Positions 37,681 to 50,480 of a stretch of DNA of 64,000 nucleotides are shown here, piece by piece; position 1 is the first letter of the stretch, and every line of letters begins with the position of its first letter. The notes under the pieces were generated by a model. That model saw only the letters and a list, made by a program, of their open reading frames with translations. It ran no database searches and was not told where the DNA came from. Origin of the DNA: Acorus gramineus (Eukaryota; Streptophyta; Magnoliopsida; Acorales; Acoraceae). The stretch spans positions 17,117,438 to 17,181,437 of the forward strand of contig CM060855.1 of NCBI GenBank assembly GCA_030737835.1, given 5' to 3'. The position numbers and the translations under genes are program-made.

Positions 37681-38258
37681 CTGATAAAGCTTTAAGGCAG
37701 TCCCAGTTGCTGTCTCATGTTTCTAAAGCAATAAATGACAAAAGGAAAACAAATTATAAGAGTACAAGGGTTAAAATGTTATATAACCCCCATCATCTCT
37801 AATATTGCTTTGATTCTTACATATCTCAGTACATCTGCTATCTCACTGATAAGACTACGACGGGACCAAACAATACTTTCATTCAAAAATAACATTTGAT
37901 TCACATCGGGTTATCTTAACATAATAAATGCATACACTGAATCAATATACCTCCCCATTTGGATCATGCTTTCGAAAATTAAATTAATATATGAAAAGAA
38001 AAGGCAACTGTGACAGAGAACAGAAACAACAAAAAAGAACCACTGGGAAATTAAGAGTTCAGACAGTTGAACAAGGTCAAAATTCACTGACTTTTTTACT
38101 CACTCAGAACACATAAATAAAAGACTGACACACACATATATAAAACTACATTCAAGGCAGAGGCAATGCCCAGTTTGATCTGGATGGGGCCACTATATTT
38201 TTCTTGGGTTATTTGTAGATGCTGAAGAATCAAAGAAGCTTTGGCAACTCCGGGACTG
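37681..38258. other. Intergenic DNA between prefoldin and the DRIP 3' end
   Basis: Presumed distal prefoldin promoter plus the DRIP 3'UTR region. A minus-strand TATA-like GGGTTATATAAC lies near 37778-37790. Nothing else recognised. Confidence 0.35.
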
Positions 38259-41200
38259 TCAGGTGTTTGTCAATGCTTTGCGAGCGTAAACAAGAACCAT
38301 CACTACATCCTTGGCCGAGGCACCAACGGTGACCGAGACTTGAGAGGGGGTCGAGCAAAGCCATGTATCAATCAAGCTGTGGATCGTCAGCGTGGGGAGC
38401 AGTGGCTGGTTCTTGAACATAATCTCCACCTGTTTGGGAGGACAAATTTTGGAAGATTAAGCGAAATCATGAATGAACTAATTTTCATCACAAACACACT
38501 AAAAGTGATAGGTTGACAACTAAGTCCCATTAGGAGTGTGTTTGTGCATGCAGATATCAGAAGTAAAATAAGGAAAATAAAATTTTCCTTTTGACCACTA
38601 AAAAAAAGGGTGTTTGTGCCAGATGAGAGAGAGAGAGAGAGAGATCATTCATTTTCCTTTTCTCTTGTGGGGAAAAATGGGAGTGTGTGAGGGAAAGTGA
38701 TGGAATCATTTTTCCATCATAAACTGAAACAACAAAAAGACAGGTCAAAAGAAAAATCATCTCTTTTTCATCACACAACCTTTAATCCAGACATTTTCAC
38801 CTTCTTTCATTTTTCATTCATGATTGTATTACAAACACACCATAAATGTTGTAAAAATCAATCTATCACTAACTCGCGGCCTCCAATTTGTGTACGACAA
38901 TTATTTTTTCATTCATGATTGTACCCAAACACACCATAAATGGTAAAAATTAAACGATCACTAACACGTAAAACCTCCTTCTTTATGTACTACATTTTTT
39001 AAAAAAAAATATTTTCTTTGACACTCAGATGATGAATGCATAAAAACCCGTTTCTTTTACCATGAGAAGAACTGTCAAATGCCAACATAATTGCAACATA
39101 CTCCGATGGATGCACAAATTTTCATTTCATAAGGTCGCGAATAAACATTGAATTCTATAAAATATTATCCAACCACCTTCCTGAAAGAGAATATTTTACC
39201 CTTAACACTCATATGTATTACTAATGCCTATTCATCCTCTAGTATGTTAACACATTACTGATCATATCAACATCTTCTATTAAGAACACTTCCAGGATCT
39301 GAAATATTTCAATAGTGTAGATGCTGATAACAAACCCAACACTCGGAATACAAGGGGATGCATAAGGAGAATGAATTAAACGAGTTCTTCAGGATATAAT
39401 AAACTCAAATTGTGGGGAAATGTTTGGACATAGCTTAGTAGAGGGCTGAAAGTGATTTGAGAAAAAAAAAATATTTTCACAGAAGAAGGAACTGTGGCAT
39501 AAAGAAATTCGGAAATTCAATGAAAACTGTTCGACAGCTAAGTCAGCATTGATGATTTATTCTGATGTAAATAAAATTCTAAAAATTTCATAAAAACATG
39601 GTGGGGAAAAATAAGATATCTTAGAGGCTAAATTATGTGTTATATATCATAAATCACCCAGGCTGTATATAAGTGACTGTTGTTTCTATTTTTTACTAGC
39701 TTATGCGATTATATTATAATTTACACAAGCAATATTATCCACAAATATTGTTCTATACCAGATAGAGAACTCACCTCAGCTTCATTAGCAAGATTAAGCT
39801 TCTTTGCAATGTACTTCTGGACGACGGAAATAGGTAGATTACCATCCCTATAAAACAAGGGAAAAAAAATAAGACATGGATATAAGTTGCCAATAGCAAA
39901 TGCTTTAAAATATATACTTTTTCATCTCAAGGTATACATACCAAGGCAAAGAGAACTAATCCTTCAACTAAAAGAGTAGATATACATGCTTGGACAAAGA
40001 GATGACCATCTTTTCATCTCAAGAAGGCCTAGGTGATCTAGATGATGAAACCCTTTCAATGTGTGTTGGCTAAGATAACTTTTTTAAAAAAATAAGTGTA
40101 GGTGCAATCTTATTAATAGATAGCCCCGAACAAAAGGAGGCAAGGGATCTCTTATCAAAAATTAGTAAAATAAAATAATATAGATAACTAAGAAAACATC
40201 CACCGAAACCAAAAGCCAGAACAATAGATGAATGAAATCCTTTGTTACCCATTCCAAATAACGGTCCATGATTTAAAAAAGGGTGAAAATATCACCCACG
40301 TATTCTAGTCATACATCCTCTTATGTTGGAATAAGCATTCATTACGGGTCAACCATATACTCCAACAAACCGCGTGAGGGAGAAGTCATTGAAATTTTGT
40401 GAGATTGCTAAGTTGGCTTAATTGGTATGATATTGTCACTCTTTTAGTATGATATATTATATTGATTCTGTTTATGAATAAAAGATGGTAGTAAAAGGTG
40501 TTGTTGCCAAGAGGTTTGGTGACCAATGAAGCCAGGAATAGTGATCATTCATTCCCTCTCATAACAATAACAAACTCCCACCTTCAATCCCCAAAAAACA
40601 ATAATAAACAAATAAACATCCAATCAATCTTAATTATGTTTATTGGAAGTTTTTCATAATCTTTGTAATATAACCAAGCAAAGAGTCCATACTCCATAGC
40701 AGGGAAAATCACATGAATGCAAAAAGACCAGAATCCCATAACTAAGTGGCATGTGTCGCCAGCAAACCACAGGTAATGAAAAATTTTACCCTCGACTGGG
40801 TTATTGTTTTCACTTCAATTTGTCAGGAAATTGCCTCTAGTAAACAAAGTGGAAAATTTTAATGGAAGTTTCTGAGGTAAATTTCAAGTGGGGAGCATCT
40901 TTGCATAATTGAAATAGAAAATGTATGCATATGTTTGGCAGACATTCTCATATCACTGCCATATCTCTGATGAGGCACCAACAGGAATATCATCGAACTA
41001 GAGAATTTGGTGTTCAGATTATTAATTTGGAACTAATAAAATAGCTGCCATATAAACAAAAGTGACTGATGATGAAGAAACGTAAGGATGAGATCTGGAA
41101 TTTTATGATGAAGCTTGAAGCCAAGAGTCTCTATGGGACTAACTTAGAAAAAAAAAAAATAGAACTTAAATAAAGTAGAAAAGATATATGCTAGGGCAAT

Positions 41201-44200
41201 GTTTGGAAAGTGGAAACAATTGTTCAACAACCTATTATTAGAAACAGAGAAAAAAAGCGAAAAAATTAGAAGAAATGCTACCATAAGTTCTTCAAAAAAA
41301 TATCAGTTTGACATTTTTTTGTTCATGGAAGTCAATGCCAATAGCTTAGAAGATTAAAAGTGCAGTGACAGCATTTGGAGGCAAATAATTTGATAGAAGA
41401 TTTTTCTAAATGCAGAATCCACAATTAATTGATTGCAAATTCTTACCATAGTGACACACAAATTTCCCTTTGATTTACCTAAAACCAAGTTATACATTCC
41501 TCTTAATGGGAGATGTCAAATCCCCCCTTAACCTTTTTTATGGTTTTCTTCATGGAGATTCAGTCTTTATGAAGCTATTCCTTGCATTTCATCAATAAAT
41601 TTAGGTGGTATATTCCCAGCGTTCCTACCGTAAAAAAACTGCAGAAATTGTAAAGGAAAAAAATGAACAGGACGGTTGATATCCTCTCGGGCTTCATACT
41701 GCAGTGGACATATTTTGACTTAACAAAAATAGGAATAAGAAAAACCTTTAGACATTAAGGAAATGATTTCTGAAGAAATATTGATTTCTTCTTCAAGTAT
41801 TGATATCTGAAGAAAAATTTCCTCTACAATCTATCCTTCAGACACTTCCCACATTGGATGCAGTAGAAAAATCATATTACCAAACATTAGATAAAAGAAA
41901 ATACATATCTACAGTTGGCTAACTATTGTGAGAACAAGAGAGGAGTTGAAACAAATATTGAACAAGCTTTAAATAAAATGCTTACTTTACACGCAAGAAA
42001 CATGAAGGAATTTGTGGCAATGGTGCTCCTTCCCTGGGAAACCATAAAATCATGTATGGATTAATAAAAAAAAATTATTTCAGATAACTAAATATCACAT
42101 TAATCAATTTCTATGTCAAATTTAAAACAGATACTTACTGATCAGCAGAGGCCACTAATGTAAACCAAACTGGAATGACCCTTCGTTCACGCTTAGCACC
42201 GGCATCAAGCATCGCTTGGGTTGAGAGAGTAAGCTCCCTTGCGGCCCTTTTTCGGCTAATACCGAATCTTTTAGATTTCACCAGTCCTGAAGCTTCAGGA
42301 AGAATGCCATTCTTGTCATCCTGAATCTTTGGATTATTGGCGCTCTCCTTTGCTTTTGTTTTAGGAGTGTATGCTTCTGTGTCAGGTCCATTAGCTTGCT
42401 CCCCTTTAACAACAGGAGTCTGAGAACTGAACCTTGGAGCCTTTCTGTTTGCCGCTTCAACTAGGCAGTTTAAGGGTTTCCAGAGTTCAGCTTTATCATG
42501 ATAGGATTTCTCTCCATTCTCAAGATCTTTATTAGATGTGTAGTTGGATGGCTCCCCATTATAAAGATTCTGGTCAATTAGCAATAAATCAATCACCAAA
42601 AATTGTATATTTAAGAATTCTTTTATACACCTTAAAGTCAGTTTAGAATCATTCTCATTCTCCTCCTGCTGGAAGACTGAGATAAATGGCATTTAGTGTT
42701 CTTCATTCCTGTTGTCATTTCCGGGCATCTAAGTCAAAATTCTCTTGATTTCTCTACACCATGGATCTATCAAAACTGTCTACAGAAGGACAAATTCTCA
42801 TTCTAAACCAGAATTACCAAATTAACCCCTAGTTTATAAAATTACAATTCTCATCTCAACATTTCTCCTACACGAAATGGAATTTCAGAATCCCTCGGAG
42901 AATTTCAAATTCGGATTTTCAAAATTTTCTGATGATGAGAGGTTCAACACACATATTAGTGGCCTCAATATTATAGCAAAAGAGAACAATCACTACCAAA
43001 CATGAAGAACTCTCATTTACCTGCCTCTTATTTTGTGCGATCTTGCTGAGAGTCTCAGGTGAACTTGAACTCTCCAGGCGAGCTTCAGCATTGTCTTCCT
43101 CATTTTTATTGGATTCCTCAATAACAGAAGCTGCACCTCGTAAAGGTCCAGCCTTTCTAGCAACGGATTTTGTTCTCCTTCCTGTCAAGCCTGTCTGAGT
43201 TGACACTCTAGGAGTGTTAACAACCAACGAAGAAAGAGATCGTTCCTTTCTTCTAACAGGCAATGCAATGGAAGGATTAACTTCAGGTGCCTTAACCTTC
43301 CTCCTTCTAAAAGGAAAGATTTTTGCCCTTATGTCTTGTAAACTATGATCTGGCCTGCATTTACAGCCCAGTGGAGCATGTTAACATGTAAAAACATAAC
43401 AGAAGAATGAGTCGTGTCGATATTACATGACATGGAGACGGATCATTTAAGGTATCCAGTACAAATATCTAAGTTTTCCAGCATGCTTGCTCCCCTTTCA
43501 GCAGCACATGCTGCACGATCATATGTTATAGAACATATGCAATTGCATAAAATGGATGTATCTGAAAAAAGAAACTCTTAATATTTATTGAAATTTTAAT
43601 TATTTTCATCATATTCAGCTATGGTGAGCAGTAACATAACTTTACAACTACAAATATGCACACGTCCAGTATGATTCCTAACATGAAAGGCCAATATTAA
43701 ATTAGATGAGGTTGGTTCTTGTAAGGAAAACTAAGCCACTCACAAACAACATGACCTTTGGTTTGTCATGGTTCCTTTACCTCTGCTTCTTCATTTAAAA
43801 AGCAAATTTCAATTATCTCTGATTCTTCATTTAACAAGGAAAGTTCAATTATCCAATAAGCACATTGTAACAGGTTAACTAGGCCACCTCAATCATGGCT
43901 AACTCTGTTCAGATTGGCAAAGCTTGTTTCAGACATTAATCATAACATCTAAAACATATGATAAGCTCACCTTAGTCATAGATTGAAATCATGTTTGGTA
44001 TTTCAGAAAGAATCGAAAAATCAATTGCAGACCACAAAGATAAACCCCGAGCTGTCTTGATCAAAAGCAAATATACCGCTAATACACCTGAGCATTAGCT
44101 AGTCTGATGTGCATTGTGATCCTTGTAAAAGAACACTGTGCTATTTTTTTTTTCCAACATCAGATGCTCTTTACATGGTGCAACCTACACCTGATATCTA

Positions 44201-46912
44201 AAAAAACACATCAGTTGACAGACAACTGAACCCATTACACAAAATGCATTATCATATTGTTTAAAGATGTTACTATAGGCGACTACCACGGGGACGCAAC
44301 ATGTGCAGAAATTCATAAAATGTTCCTAACTAAGAATTAATCAATGTACCCATCAAAAAAGAAAATTAAGAACGGTAAAAAAGGTTATTTCTTGGTGAAT
44401 ATTTACATTATAGATAATCTCGTTTGTTTTGTACATGGATTCTTAATCTACAAACAGTAACAAAGTACAATAACTAGAATAAATTGGATATTCATGTACA
44501 TGAAATTAGGCATGCTAGTGGGCACATATAACTCGGTGTTTTATCTTTTCCCACCGATCCGGCCAGGTCGACCAGATTTGGTCGCCACTTCAGGTTTTGG
44601 ACGACCGGACTTGGTCGCCATTTCAGATTTTGGGCGACCGGACTTGGTCGTCATTTCAGGTTTCGGACGACCGAACTTGGTCGAACAGGATTTGTAATAA
44701 AGTTTATAATTTTTTTTCTTAGAAACCTAATCCCATGACGTATGTCCTACTTGGATCCTTCATGCTTCTTCAAGTCTTAGTTGTAATGTAGGGAAAATCA
44801 AAAGCCAAATATATAATGTGTTTGGATCAACTGATAGGTTTTTTTTTTTCAAACAAAGAATTCGCTTTACTACGAATTCAAAAGAAGCTAAAAAATGATA
44901 TATATTTGTCTAATAAGATATTGTTTTATAAAAATTTGAATTAATTGAAAGTATACCTACTCACAGAATAAATGTAGAATATGATGGATAAACCAAAAAT
45001 TTATTTGTTTACAAAAAATAGGTAGATATAGTTTTAAACCCTGTTCGACCAATTACAGTCGCCCAAAGCCTGAAATTGCGACCAATTACTGTCGCCCCAA
45101 ACCCCTGGAATGGCGCCCAAGTCCCGTCGCCCAAAAGCAGAAATGACGGCCAATTTCGTTCGACAAAATATGAAGTAAAGCCTTTGTTTTGAACCTGAGT
45201 TTCTCCAAGGGAGCACATCCCAGATCAATCTTACAGATTGGACAGCAATCTGGTTCATCCTCGTCATTGAGTTTGTCATATATGCACTTCCTGCAAACTG
45301 GTTCAGGCATGTATTGAAAACAATTAGTTACGAAGAGAAATAATTAAGATGATTGAGAATTTTGAACGGTCCTTCAATTTAAAAACTTGCAGTCAACATT
45401 GTTTAGTGGCGAACAAGATATTTCATTCATTTCAGTTACAAGATCTGGACTGATGTCTTTTACCAAAAAATGTGACAAAAACACAGAAAATTTACATGGC
45501 TATAAATTAAAAGATAGATACATGAAACCCACAGTATACTAAAACATAATTAATAAAAATCAGATCGTCACACTAGACAAAGCAGGGTAATTGTAAATTA
45601 AACTTCAACCAGAGTGGCATACATCTCTACCTTTGTGAGGTCATGATATGTAAATCTAAACATACACTTGGCCGTAATATTTAAGAATTATATATCGCCA
45701 ATCTAGCCACTCGTCTGGGAAAAGGACAGACGCTGCAAATTAGCTCCAAGCAACCATACACAAATATTAAAACAGCTCCTTTGTCATCCAAAAACATCCA
45801 TAGATTAATTCATAAACTAATCGAACAGATCAAACGTAGGGCTAAGCATACATGTAAAGATGCCACCTTTGCATGATCTCGATACAGAAGACCGCAAAAA
45901 ACAGATGAAAGACAGACTCTACACTTTTCTCTAAGCCACCCAAGACTGAGACTGGCAAAAACAACCAACACCCATGATATCAAATCTATGCAATTAATAA
46001 ATAAAAATTCCACACAATCACTATAAAAAAACTGCAACAGTTGATCAAAATCTATAACCGAAGTGACAATCAATGTTGCCCTCATGAAGCCAGGTATCGC
46101 ATGACATAATTGCATGGTTTAAACAATGCATGCAGCTGAAAACTACAAAGTGCTCCAACATTCATCGACATAATCATGTAGGACAAATCGTTATTTCTCA
46201 TGAAACATCCAACCCCGTATAGAAACTAAAGCAACTCATCTAAGAAGCAAATCAAGAGCCCAGAGGAACAGCACACAACATGCATACATGCAAAAATGCC
46301 ACCAGTTTTTCGAGATGGAGAAGATAAAAAGATGCCGACTTTGCATACTAGAGAGAGAAAAAGGCATAACCTTTAACAGTTTTCAACCATCAGAAAAACA
46401 AATGACAGACATCAAACCCCATAAACATAATGAACCAATATTTTAAAAGAAGAAGAAGAAGAAGAATACCACATCTTACATTCTAAAATCAACATGATCG
46501 ACCTATATACGCAAACCCCAAACCACAGAGAACCCATACGAACAGATTTCGACAGACCCACATCACCAAATGCAAAACCACGCAAAACCCACATAAAAAA
46601 AACCCAATCTTTCGAGCAACCCAGTTCACGAAAACGCAAAACACGAAAGACCCAGATCAAGAGACACCACGAAAAGGCCTCCAAGCGAGGGGGGAACTCA
46701 CACGTGTGGAGGCACTCGGAGATGGTGGTCGCGTCCTTGAGGAGCTTCTCGCAGAGGGGGCACGTCATGCAAGACGAGAGGACCTCCCTCTTCACCCTCA
46801 CCACCCGACCCGCCGCCGCCGCAGCAGCCGATGAAGTCGACCCCTCACCCATCCCGACAAGCACCGCCGCCGCCGCCGCCATCCCTCCTTCCTCGCCTCT
46901 TCTCACGTGCAT
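38259..46912 (-). CDS. DRIP-type RING E3 ubiquitin ligase (DREB2A-interacting protein-like)
   Basis: Arabidopsis DRIP1/2 are nuclear E3 ligases that ubiquitinate DREB2A and restrain drought responses. Seven coding exons: 46702-46912, 45195-45297, 43021-43354, 42139-42668, 41986-42033, 39775-39847, 38259-38429. All joints are GT-AG and in frame, giving 489 residues. An Ala-rich leader precedes a C3HC4 RING: CMTCPLCEKLLKDATTISEC, LHTFCRKCIYDKLNDEDEPD and CCPICKIDLG, then APLEKLRPDHSLQDIRAK. The middle is basic and Ser-rich (nuclear, disordered). The end is a RAWUL-like ubiquitin fold: LPQIPSCFLRVKDGNLPISV, VQKYIAKKLNLANEAEVEIM and VTVGASAKDVVMVLVYARKA. Start is uncertain between Met codons at 46912, 46882 and 46852; an in-frame TGA lies just upstream of 46912. 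The exon 4 segment around SKLTLRCIKEFLNIQFL is not DRIP-like and may be retained intron, but no in-frame splice removes it. Exon 4 acceptor could also be 3 bp later. Confidence 0.92.
38533..38935. mobile_element. Tourist/PIF-like MITE in DRIP intron 6, right end duplicated
   Basis: Left end GGAGTGTGTTTGTG and right end CAAACACACC are inverted repeats. The right end occurs twice (ACAAACACACCATAAATG at 38831, CAAACACACCATAAATGG at 38926) inside a roughly 100-bp tandem duplication that includes flanking ATCACTAAC. A (GA)n tract lies at 38626-38643. Target duplication is not clean. Confidence 0.5.
44566..45168. mobile_element. Foldback element with arms of 33-bp tandem repeats (DRIP intron 2)
   Basis: The left arm (44566-44692) has units starting GGTCGCC or GGTCGTC at 44580, 44613, 44646 and a partial at 44679, period exactly 33 bp; each unit holds GGTCG...CGACC, itself a small inverted repeat. 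The right arm (45042-45168) is the same array reverse-complemented, more diverged. Both arms start near GTCGA(C/A)C and end inward GGTCGAACAGG. The spacer is about 350 bp, AT-rich and non-coding. The right arm stops 26 bp inside the intron from the donor of the RING exon. No target duplication was identified. Confidence 0.8.
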
Positions 46913-47105
46913 GCGAGCGGCGGCTCACCCGGATCGTCCGACATTTGACGGCGGGTCGAAGCGACGCGAAACCACCGCGAATGAAACGCAGGCGGAGGAC
47001 CCTTCGATCGGGGAGGGGTGGGTCGGATGGGGTCACGCGCGGAGGATCGAAAGGTTTTTTTTTATTGCGAGGGCTGTTGATCCGTTTTTCGTGGGGGAAG
47101 AGGAG

Positions 47106-47113
47106 GCTTTTAT
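47106..47113 (-). promoter_or_regulatory. TATA box of the DRIP gene
   Basis: On the minus strand this reads TATAAAAG, about 195 bp upstream of the first possible start codon. It is followed by GC-rich leader sequence and preceded by a (GA)n tract. Confidence 0.6.
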
Positions 47114-47216
47114 ATGATGAATGGTTTTTGAGAGAAAAAACAGACACAACGCGTGTTTTTTATTTTTGTTTTGTTTTGGATTTCCGACCTGGTCTTTGTT
47201 GTTCGATAAATCAGGA

Positions 47217-47250
<34 letters not shown>
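47217..47250 (+). repeat. (GA)n microsatellite in the DRIP promoter
   Basis: About fifteen GA dinucleotides, (CT)n on the gene strand, about 105 bp upstream of the TATA box. In plants such tracts can bind BBR/BPC factors; a role here is inference. Confidence 0.8.
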
Positions 47251-47254
<4 letters not shown>

Positions 47255-47330
47255 GAGGGGTAGGGTGATCCGCCGGAGATGATTAGATTAACCTGTACTC
47301 ATAAATATAGCACTTCGGATATATATATAA

Positions 47331-48684
47331 GAGTGGTGATACCCAGGCTCTAAAATATAAGCCCCACTAACTAGTCCCATGAGCTGTCATCACCTTATTG
47401 ATTGTTATTAGTTGACTTTTTAAAAATGGTAAAATGACAAAATACAAATATGTCATTCATTAAAAATCTCTCTCATTAACCCAAATCCCCCCATTTTCTC
47501 TATTCGGTTATTACCTTTCCATGTGAATCTTGAAATCCATTTAACCATTTCAAATTTTGAATTTTAAAATCCTTACCTAAATTACAATTGAACCTAAATT
47601 ACACTAAAAAAGTTGGATATTTATTGTATTCAAATTTAAATAAAAAAACACATATGGTTACTATATGAATTAGTTACATCAAATACCTTTATTAAATATT
47701 TACATCTCTCACAACGATTTGTTACATTTACATCAGAACTGTTACATTTACATAAATATAACAAACAATTTCATTTTCCTACCTAAATATTTTACATTCC
47801 ATGCAATGTTTAAACAATTTAGAAACAGATTATATTTTCAATAGTCAGTTACATTTTATAGAAAATGTCAAACATTTTTTTTATTGTATGGTACATTTAA
47901 CAAACATATGTATTTGACTGTTACAGTAATAAATGTAACAAATATAAATTACTATTTACATTGAAACAAATGCAATACACAAATGAATGTTACATTCATA
48001 AATGTAACAAATATAAATCAATACATGCATGCGGTTGACTGTTACATTTACGAATGTAACAAAAATAATACAGATTTGAAAAATTACATTATCAACAATG
48101 TAGCAGTAACATCAAACAAACTACTCATATATAAAATGTAACGGTATCGAGTGTTACATTTAGATATTGAAACAAAAACAAATCAAAATGTGATAAATGA
48201 CATTCAATACATGAAAAAAAATTGTGTTTAAATATTTAAAACAAAAGGCAAAACACAATTTTTTTACGAATCTAATAATGTCAAATCTGATCCGAGAGAC
48301 ATTGATGTGAGATCCAAATCGAAAAAAAAAAAAAACGATTTCGTGCCTTCTCCTCAAAAATAGAATTTTCAATTTGCTCCCATGTATTCTTCATAAATAA
48401 AATCAATTCTGTAATGCAAAACCTCCTCATTTCGCATACAAGACAGATTTTCAATTGTTTCAACATCAATGGTTTCTCCGGTCCCTCTCAAATATTGTTG
48501 CAAGATTTTAAGAATCCATTAATGGTGAATAAATACAGAATTTTCAGAATTAAATGATATTCCACAATCATAGGGATACATATTAAGGTAGTTATCAAGT
48601 AAAGGGTATAATAGACAATGTACACTTGCCACATCATGGGGCCTATGATGGGGCCTGAAAAATTGGGGCCTAGGAATCATTATT
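47331..48684. mobile_element. 1.4-kb TIR element, copy 2
   Basis: Begins AGTGGTGATACCCAGGCTCT and ends GGGGCCTAGGAATCATTATTG, matching copy 1 (26559-27936) along its whole length in the same orientation with scattered substitutions. Flanks contain ATATATAA on both sides, compatible with a target duplication but in simple sequence. A 17-bp segment (CTATATGAATTAGTTAC, about 47659) present here is absent from copy 1, and the 31-bp repeat of copy 1 is single here. It lies about 220 bp upstream of the DRIP TATA box. Confidence 0.8.
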
Positions 48685-48829
48685 GATATATAAATGGGTG
48701 TGGCGTAACTGGCGTTGTTCCACGTACTCCTCATTTACAACCCTATATACTCATTAGAATATGAACTTTATTTTCTTTAACGAAAAGTATTTTTATCTTT
48801 ATAAAAAAAAAATGTTAGACAGTCATTTT

Positions 48830-48990
48830 TACCGTGCAGTATATCGTTCTATTTTGTGTTGAATGAATATATTTTTAATAAGTGTAAGAAAAATTTTAAC
48901 ACATTATACACATCATTTAATAATGTATATGTTTTACTGGATTTTTAACGAGGTATATAAGACTACATTTTTTTATAAATAACATTATAA
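48830..48990 (+). repeat. Dispersed repeat family X, copy 3
   Basis: Contains TTTTAATAAGTGTAAGAAAA, then ATGTATATGTTTTACTGGAT and GAGGTATATAAGACTAC, in the order seen at 15890-15980. Confidence 0.5.
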
Positions 48991-49935
48991 ATGATGATAT
49001 TCTACGTGACACCTACAAGTTTGTTAACACAAAAATTATATGTTATTGTCACACAGAAGATATGAACTAATGGCAAAGCAACCTCTCAAAAATAGATTTA
49101 TTTTCGAATAGGTGCCTTTATGTTGCAACCATTTAATACGTTTGCACACCCAACTTATTTGTATTTGATAATCCAAGATTCATTTATAATTGGTTGTTTT
49201 TTATGTTGGACATATTTGAAAAAAAAATTACAGCATTTTTTATTTCAAATTTTTCATCAAAATAAATGATTTATGAGAATTTGTCATTATAGTTTTTACT
49301 CTGGGCAAATCTCTTAGTTTAGAGTTATAATAATCATCTTTTATTAGATAAAAATAAATTTAGGATTTTTAAGATCTTATAATTTTTAGGATTTACATTA
49401 AGGGGACGTTTAGCAACAGGGTTCGGGGGTGATTCTGCGTTTTAATTAGGCAAAAAACTCAAATGTGGTACCAAACACGTTTAAGAAAATAGACTTAGTT
49501 AAAAAGTTACAACTCTTAGTGCAAAACTATTGTTTTTTAAAAAATACTGAAAATGCATTTTCCATAATTCAAAATCTATTTAAATCACTTTATTTAAAAT
49601 TTTATTTTTCAAATGTGTTTCCAAACACTAACTTGTTTTGTTATTTTTAGTAGTTTCAGTAATTATGTCTTTTATTATTTTAGCAAAAATTTTATTTAAT
49701 GACATATAATATATTTCAAGAATTATGCCATTAAAAGGATGCATCGAAGAATAAGTCATTGATATTTGAGGCATATAAAAAGATGTCACTAGATTATTGG
49801 ATGGGCAACTTCTAATCAATAAAATTATCTATTTTATATATTCTTCCTTGCGAATTCAAGGAATGTCTCGCGCTTTCAATGCATATTTAGGATCTTTGCG
49901 TAGATCTTTCTACCGTACTTCCATCCCTCCAACTG
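48991..49935. other. Intergenic DNA, nothing firmly bounded
   Basis: AT-rich. AAGGGGACGTTTAGCAACAG near 49399 and TTTCCAAACACTAACTTG near 49618 look like ends of another small MITE, but inverted repeats are weak. No gene. Confidence 0.35.
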
Positions 49936-49943
49936 CCTTCAAC

Positions 49944-50480
49944 TAAGAGTGTAATTCGATCGGTTTGGTTTAGTTTTTTACAAACCCAAATTGAACAAAA
50001 TATTATACTTACATTCAACCCGAAAATCGAACTGAATGAAAAACCGAAAACCCAATATCGAACCAAACTGAATTGTTAGATAAAAACATTTATATACCCA
50101 ATTTTCTTTTCTTCCTATCAATTTGGATTGGTTAGAATTTTTTTTAGGGTTGGTTTACAACTTTACATAAATATTAAAACGATATGATTGATGGTATAGA
50201 TTAGTGTATTAATGGTATAATAACTAACAATATAGTTTTTAATATAAAAAGAATTATCTAAGTAAATATTGATTATGAATAATCATGTGTTTATATTTAA
50301 TTCAATTCGGTTTGGTTAGTTCGATTTTTTTGAAGTAAAATTAAACTCAAACCAAAGTAGATCGGTTTATTAATTTTTCAATCCATACAAAAACCAAACA
50401 AAAAAACTATTGACTCAAACTCAAAAAAATCAATTTGGATCGATTTAGATTTGGTTTAACTTACCAAAGTAGTAACCCTA
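49944..50480. mobile_element. hAT-like MITE (TAGGG family), older copy
   Basis: Starts TAAGAGTGTAATTCGATCGG and ends AAAGTAGTAACCCTA. Flanks CCTTCAAC (49936-49943) and CCTCCAAC (50481-50488) match at 7 of 8. The interior is related to the neighbour at 50500-51169 (ATCGGTTTGGTTTAG, CAAACCCAAATTGAAC, AATATTGATTATGAATAATC). Confidence 0.75.

Noticed and set aside
37440..37802. Plus-strand frame of 120 codons
   Set aside because: Antisense to the LINE RNase H remnant; no domain of its own.
44494..44697. Plus-strand frame with repeated FGRPDLV peptides
   Set aside because: It is simply the 33-bp repeat (a multiple of three) translated; it lies in an intron on the opposite strand.
46494..47268. 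Long plus-strand open frames opposite the first DRIP exon and promoter
   Set aside because: They are antisense to a well-supported RING exon and its GC-rich leader. Composition is biased, and there is no domain and no splice-linked partner.
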